This document shows positions 60,302 through 64,000 of a stretch of DNA of 64,000 bases, one piece after another. The stretch's first letter is position 1, and every line of letters begins with the position of its first letter. Origin of the DNA: CAYMAZ01 sp964526285 (GTDB lineage: Bacteria > Bacteroidota > Bacteroidia > Bacteroidales > DTU049); NCBI GenBank assembly GCA_964526285.1, contig CAZGIW010000007.1, forward strand, positions 1 to 64,000, written 5' to 3'. The notes beneath the pieces are model-generated. The model did not search any database and was not told the DNA's origin. It saw only the letters and a program-made list of their open reading frames with translations. A program made the translations under genes and the position numbers.

Positions 60302-61639
60302 CTAAATCACATCTGTTCCCTTTTTTATCAACCATAAATTGCCAACATTTGCAGAAAATTCATCCCTTGGCAACACTGTTGGCAACACAGGATTAAAGAA
60401 ATTGTACTTTCTAAGGTCATGATCAATGATGTTTGATTTCACTTCATTGTAATACACAGTGCCCGGCATGGGAGTGAGTATGGTATAACCTGCATAAGCC
60501 ACCTTGTGCTGAGAAGCATAATCTGCCATGGCTTTGAAATCTTCTGTTGTGTAATCTGTGGGAATCACATAATTGCCCCTGAGATTGATGTCATGCTCAT
60601 GAAAAATTTCAATAGCTTTTGAAATATATGCAGGTGATGATTTTTTATTGTACTTATTCAGCTCAGCTTCTTTGTATGATTCAAAACCACAAATCACCAC
60701 TTTCAGACCATTGCGAGCTAGTTTGCTGATCAGTGCAGGATTGTTCACCGCTGTGTCTGCTCTCACATCCATAATATATTCTTTATGTATGCCTTCTTCT
60801 TCAATTCGTGTAAACAATTTGTCAATAAAATCAACATCCACAATGGTGTTGGCATCGGCAAACCGAACAATGTCATAATCAATTGATTTCAGTTCTGTGA
60901 TAATACTTTCAATATCACGTTTTAGATAATCACCGCAATATTCTCTCCATATGGAACAAAAAGTACATTGATAGGGGCATCCCAGCGAAGTAAAAATATA
61001 GGTTGTAGGCGAAGGTGCACTGGGAACCCGATAGGTTTGTTTCCATCTGGAGAGCAAACTCCTGTTGGGCATGAGAAAATCATTTTCTGCCGGATTCCAC
61101 GCTTTTGCTGGTGTTGTGCTGGGTTTGAGTCCCTCTTTATTGTTGATGTAAATTCCGGCTACTGTTTCAAAAGAAGCATTTTTTTTACGGGCAGTCACAA
61201 TATCACGAAGTTGTTGCCCTGCATGTCCTCTGATGGCAATATCAATTGATGGATCTGTGCAGTCTTCAATACATAAGGTCACATGCAGTCCGCCAATGAT
61301 GGTTGTAATTTCAGGATTTACTTTTTTAGTGGTTCGTAAAATTTCAAGGCCATAATCAAATTCACTGCTGATTACAGTTGTACCCACAATATCAGGCTGA
61401 TGCTCATGAATCAGACTCTCAACCAGTACAGAAAGCTCAGGTGTGTCAGGATGCAAATCATATTCCCCCTTTGTATCAAACACAATCACATCCTGATCTT
61501 TTACAGCTGCAGCAAGAGTAAGCAATCCCAGCGGAGGACCGATGAGTTTTTTATGAATAAACCGCTTTGCCTCATCAGGTGCATGCTCAAGAATTGCATT
61601 GAATGGAGAGCGGGGAGTGTTAATGAGCAGAATTTTCAC
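60302..61639 (-). CDS. B12-binding domain radical SAM protein
   Basis: About 445 aa from GTG 61639 (reading VKILLINTPRSP). The N-terminal cobalamin-binding domain (about 1-170) includes IGPPLGLLTLAAAV and TIIGGLHVT. The radical SAM core has SLGCPYQCTFCSIW, with the CxxxCxxC cluster motif, and later VICGFESYKEAELNKYNK and NYVIPTDYT. Substrate unknown; such enzymes often methylate or rearrange unactivated carbons in lipid or cofactor pathways. The upstream TTG at 61663 is rejected because the promoter box 61661-61668 overlaps it. It is divergent from another radical SAM gene. Confidence 0.85.
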   Translation of the reverse strand: MKILLINTPRSPFNAILEHAPDEAKRFIHKKLIGPPLGLLTLAAAVKDQDVIVFDTKGEYDLHPDTPELSVLVESLIHEHQPDIVGTTVISSEFDYGLEILRTTKKVNPEITTIIGGLHVTLCIEDCTDPSIDIAIRGHAGQQLRDIVTARKKNASFETVAGIYINNKEGLKPSTTPAKAWNPAENDFLMPNRSLLSRWKQTYRVPSAPSPTTYIFTSLGCPYQCTFCSIWREYCGDYLKRDIESIITELKSIDYDIVRFADANTIVDVDFIDKLFTRIEEEGIHKEYIMDVRADTAVNNPALISKLARNGLKVVICGFESYKEAELNKYNKKSSPAYISKAIEIFHEHDINLRGNYVIPTDYTTEDFKAMADYASQHKVAYAGYTILTPMPGTVYYNEVKSNIIDHDLRKYNFFNPVLPTVLPRDEFSANVGNLWLIKKGTDVI

Positions 61640-61660
61640 AGTGTATGGCTTAGAGGTATG

Positions 61661-61668
61661 CAAATTTA
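61661..61668 (-). promoter_or_regulatory. -7 box TAAATTTG upstream of minus-strand radical SAM gene
   Basis: A TAnnTTTG match on the minus strand, overlapping the TTG at 61663 and ending 21 nt before GTG 61639, the likely start. Confidence 0.6.
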
Positions 61669-61805
61669 GAACAATTTTTTCATTTGCTCAGGTCTAAACA
61701 CATTTACTCTTTTTCACTATCCAAAACAAACACCTTTTTTTGTATTGCTGAAACTTTATTCAGGCACGAATATTTGGAAAATGAAATCATTACTTACATT
61801 TTTCT

Positions 61806-61813
61806 TAATTTTG
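61806..61813 (+). promoter_or_regulatory. -7 box TAATTTTG upstream of plus-strand radical SAM gene
   Basis: A TAnnTTTG match ending 45 nt before the ATG at 61859. The 219-bp divergent gap shows no other feature. Confidence 0.55.
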
Positions 61814-61858
61814 TGATTTGAACTGAATCTGACAATTGATTTTACTGAAAATATATTT

Positions 61859-63124
61859 ATGAAATTTCACTTTATCTATCCCAAATGGGAAAAACTCGAA
61901 GGTCAAACAACCTTTCATCTTCCTCCGCATGGACCGGTTGTTATGGCAGCATCTCTTCCCTCATATGTTGATGTCACCTTTACTGATGAAAATGTTGAAC
62001 CTCTGGAGTTTGATGATACAACAGAATTTGTTGGCATTTCAATGATGCTTACCACACAGATAAAAAGAGGTTGGGAAATCGCCACCGAATATCGCCGGCT
62101 TGGCAAAAAAGTAATTTTTGGAGGAATTTCCACTATGCTGCATGCTGAAGAAACACAACAATATGCCGACTCAGTGTTTCTTGGTGAATCAGAAGGAAAA
62201 ATGGAACAGGTTTTTGATGATTTCAGAAAAGGTCAGCTGAAGAAAGTGTATGATTTTATGAACGATTTGCCCGATGTTTCAATGATAGGCCCTGCAAGGA
62301 GAGAAATTCTCAACGACAAATTATATTATCATAAAGGAACACGCATGGTAGATCTGTTTCATGCATCAAGAGGATGTCGTTTCAACTGCTATCCATGTGC
62401 CGTTTCTTATCTTGGAGGTCGCAAATTCAGACCCCGCCCCATTGATAAGTCTATTGAAGAACTTGAAAAAATCAATAACAACAGGCTTTTTATTGTTGAC
62501 AATTCGCTTGCTTGTGATACACAGTGGGAAAAAGACCTCTTCAAAGCCATGATTCCACTGAAGAAAAACTGGTGCAGCCATACCATTGAAGACAAACCCG
62601 AAGTGCTCGATCTTGCTGCCCAGGCAGGGGCTTGGTATGTGTATCAGGCTGTGTTTGATACTTCTGATTATATCAAAGAACGCATTAAAAGATATCATGA
62701 TTATGGTATCGGTGTGGAAGGCACCATTCTGCTCGGACTCGATGATCATACCGAAGATTCTATCAAACGACTTATCGATTTTCTCCTCGAAATCAATCTC
62801 GACCTGGCAGAGTTCACTGTGATGACTCCTTTTCCTCACACCCGTGCATGGGATGATATGATGAAGCAGAAAAGGATTTTTAATTTTAACTGGAATGACT
62901 ACAATGCAGGAAAAGTTGTGTTTCAACCCAAAAACATGAGCCCCGATAAACTTCAGGAACTATATCATTATGCCTGGGATACATTTTATAAGGATGAAAC
63001 ACAAACCCAGAAAATGTTCAAATTGTTTATGAAAGTCATTAATAAAGAGATTGATAATGGTTTGTATAAACCCAGAAGTGAAGATATGACTGATAAGAGT
63101 TTTGGAAAGGAAGTGGACAGATAG
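61859..63124 (+). CDS. B12-type radical SAM protein
   Basis: A 421-aa protein. The N-terminal part (about 1-150) has PPHGPVVMAASLPSYVDVTF and GKKVIFGGISTMLHAEE, typical of a cobalamin-binding domain. The radical SAM core has ASRGCRFNCYPCAVSYLGG, in which CxxxCxxC binds the cluster, followed by GRKFRPRPIDKSIEEL and GVEGTILLGLDDH. Its sequence is distinct from the divergent partner gene, so the two are not recent duplicates. Substrate unknown. The TonB-dependent receptor gene follows 27 bp later, suggesting that the two may be co-transcribed. Confidence 0.85.
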   Translation: MKFHFIYPKWEKLEGQTTFHLPPHGPVVMAASLPSYVDVTFTDENVEPLEFDDTTEFVGISMMLTTQIKRGWEIATEYRRLGKKVIFGGISTMLHAEETQQYADSVFLGESEGKMEQVFDDFRKGQLKKVYDFMNDLPDVSMIGPARREILNDKLYYHKGTRMVDLFHASRGCRFNCYPCAVSYLGGRKFRPRPIDKSIEELEKINNNRLFIVDNSLACDTQWEKDLFKAMIPLKKNWCSHTIEDKPEVLDLAAQAGAWYVYQAVFDTSDYIKERIKRYHDYGIGVEGTILLGLDDHTEDSIKRLIDFLLEINLDLAEFTVMTPFPHTRAWDDMMKQKRIFNFNWNDYNAGKVVFQPKNMSPDKLQELYHYAWDTFYKDETQTQKMFKLFMKVINKEIDNGLYKPRSEDMTDKSFGKEVDR

Positions 63125-63151
63125 TTTTATATTGTTGTAATACCGAAAAAA

Positions 63152-64000
63152 ATGAATAACAGTCCTTCAAGATTTCTAATTTTCTTGATTTTGCTTGGGT
63201 GCATGGCTGTTTTACATGCACAGGAGCCATTGAGACAAACTATCAGAGGAGTTGTGGTTGACAAGCAATCACAAAAACCGGTTGTGGGAGCTGTTGTTAT
63301 GGTGAAAGATTCCAATCCTTTGATTGCAGTGACAACTGATTTTGACGGTAAATACAGATTGACAAATGTCCCAATAGGAAGAGTTAATATCGAGTGTTCA
63401 ATGATGGGATACCATTCAGTAAGTTTTGAAAATCTGGTGCTGACATCAGCAAGAGAAATGATTCTGAACATTGAAATTACTGAAAAAGCATATAGCCTTG
63501 AAGAGTTTGTTGTGTCGTCGTATAGTCGTAAAGACCAGCCAGTTAATTCCATGGCTATCATAAGTTCACGTTCATTTACTCCTGAAGAAACATCCAGATA
63601 TGCCGGTAGTTATGGTGATCCTGCACGAATGGCATCAAACTATGCAGGTGTGATGACAGGCAGAGACAATAGAAATGATATTGTAATCAGAGGAAATTCA
63701 TCAATGGGAATTGCATGGAGACTTGATGATATTGAAATTTCAAATCCAAGTCACTATGCAGCTTTGGGAACCACTGGTGGACCAATTACAATACTCAACA
63801 GTAATCTGCTCACAAACTCTGATTTTTTGTCTGGGGCGTTTCCGGCAGAATATGGGAATGCGTTATCAGGTGTGTTTGACTTGAAAATGCGAAACGGAAA
63901 TAATGAAAAACGTGAGCATTGGCTTCAAACCGGATGGAATGGACTTGAATTTGGAACAGAAGGTCCTTTTTCAAAAAATCATAATGCTTCATATATTGTA
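63152..64000 (+). CDS. TonB-dependent receptor with carboxypeptidase-regulatory-like N-terminal domain (partial, 3' cut by window)
   Basis: The open frame continues past the window end; 283 codons are visible. The signal peptide is LLGCMAVLHAQ. Residues about 28-108 form a CarboxypepD_reg-like beta-sandwich (TIRGVVVDKQSQKPVVGAVV, TDFDGKYRLTNVPIG). A linker with EEFVVSSYSRKDQPVN follows, then the plug domain (NDIVIRGNSSMGIAWRLDDIEISNP, GAFPAEYGNALSG). The remainder should be a beta-barrel. Such receptors import large nutrients with TonB/ExbBD; the ligand cannot be read here. The plug lacks cysteine or metal motifs. Confidence 0.9.
   Translation, partial: MNNSPSRFLIFLILLGCMAVLHAQEPLRQTIRGVVVDKQSQKPVVGAVVMVKDSNPLIAVTTDFDGKYRLTNVPIGRVNIECSMMGYHSVSFENLVLTSAREMILNIEITEKAYSLEEFVVSSYSRKDQPVNSMAIISSRSFTPEETSRYAGSYGDPARMASNYAGVMTGRDNRNDIVIRGNSSMGIAWRLDDIEISNPSHYAALGTTGGPITILNSNLLTNSDFLSGAFPAEYGNALSGVFDLKMRNGNNEKREHWLQTGWNGLEFGTEGPFSKNHNASYIV

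Overview
The window looks like chromosomal DNA of an AT-rich member of the Bacteroidota, probably uncultured. It carries several secreted proteins with gliding-motility-type C-terminal domains (CHU_C), one with a type IX secretion (T9SS) tail, PKD, SprB and FISUMP surface domains, DUF4199, a TonB-dependent receptor with a carboxypeptidase-like N-terminal domain, and many -7 boxes of the Bacteroidota form TAnnTTTG. Shine-Dalgarno sequences are not evident. I saw no insertion sequence, prophage, CRISPR array, tRNA or rRNA.

Layout. 1-5 kb: MATE exporter, PspC-domain membrane protein, ACP-phosphodiesterase-like protein, a lipoprotein and, on the minus strand, an SRP RNA gene. 4.6-11 kb: DUF4199 protein and surface-polysaccharide genes (three glycosyltransferases, a sugar-nucleotide epimerase, gmhA), then a membrane-anchored lipocalin. 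11-19.5 kb: lipoproteins and secreted proteins (FISUMP, GDPD, CotH with T9SS tail), yebC, a double CDGSH protein and a UPF0316 membrane protein. 19.5-30 kb: a 1363-aa surface protein with an internal 362-bp duplication, prmC, and a tandemly duplicated two-gene unit (153-aa secreted protein plus PKD/CHU_C protein) whose 3' 1107 bp appear identical. 30-37 kb: alkyladenine glycosylase, RlmI-like methyltransferase, a NagZ/beta-lactamase fusion and a TMTC-like TPR protein. 36.8-39.5 kb: a minus-strand operon for a CHU_C protein, a collagen-like protein and a small secreted protein. 39.8-47.1 kb: a four-gene minus-strand operon with two PrkA-type AAA+ proteins, a DUF444 VWA protein and SpoVR. 47.6-51.4 kb: lipoprotein, APC permease, alpha/beta hydrolase, ferredoxin. 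51.7-54.6 kb: korAB. 54.9-57.6 kb: a PP-loop protein best read as MurL, overlapping a murD-type ligase. 57.7-64 kb: YqgE, two tandem paralogues behind long non-coding repeats, two divergent B12-type radical SAM genes, and a TonB-dependent receptor cut by the window end.

How the genes work together. Three themes stand out. First, cell-surface display: exported repeat proteins with sorting domains, recently duplicated and possibly homogenised by recombination. Second, envelope building: polysaccharide and heptose genes, NagZ-type peptidoglycan recycling, and a likely alternative D-glutamate route through MurD2 plus MurL. Third, a stress/kinase module of PrkA, DUF444 and SpoVR with a duplicated kinase-like component. 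The -7 boxes are also useful for choosing starts: they fall inside the 5' ends of several longest open frames, so the true starts must lie downstream, often with extremely short leaders.
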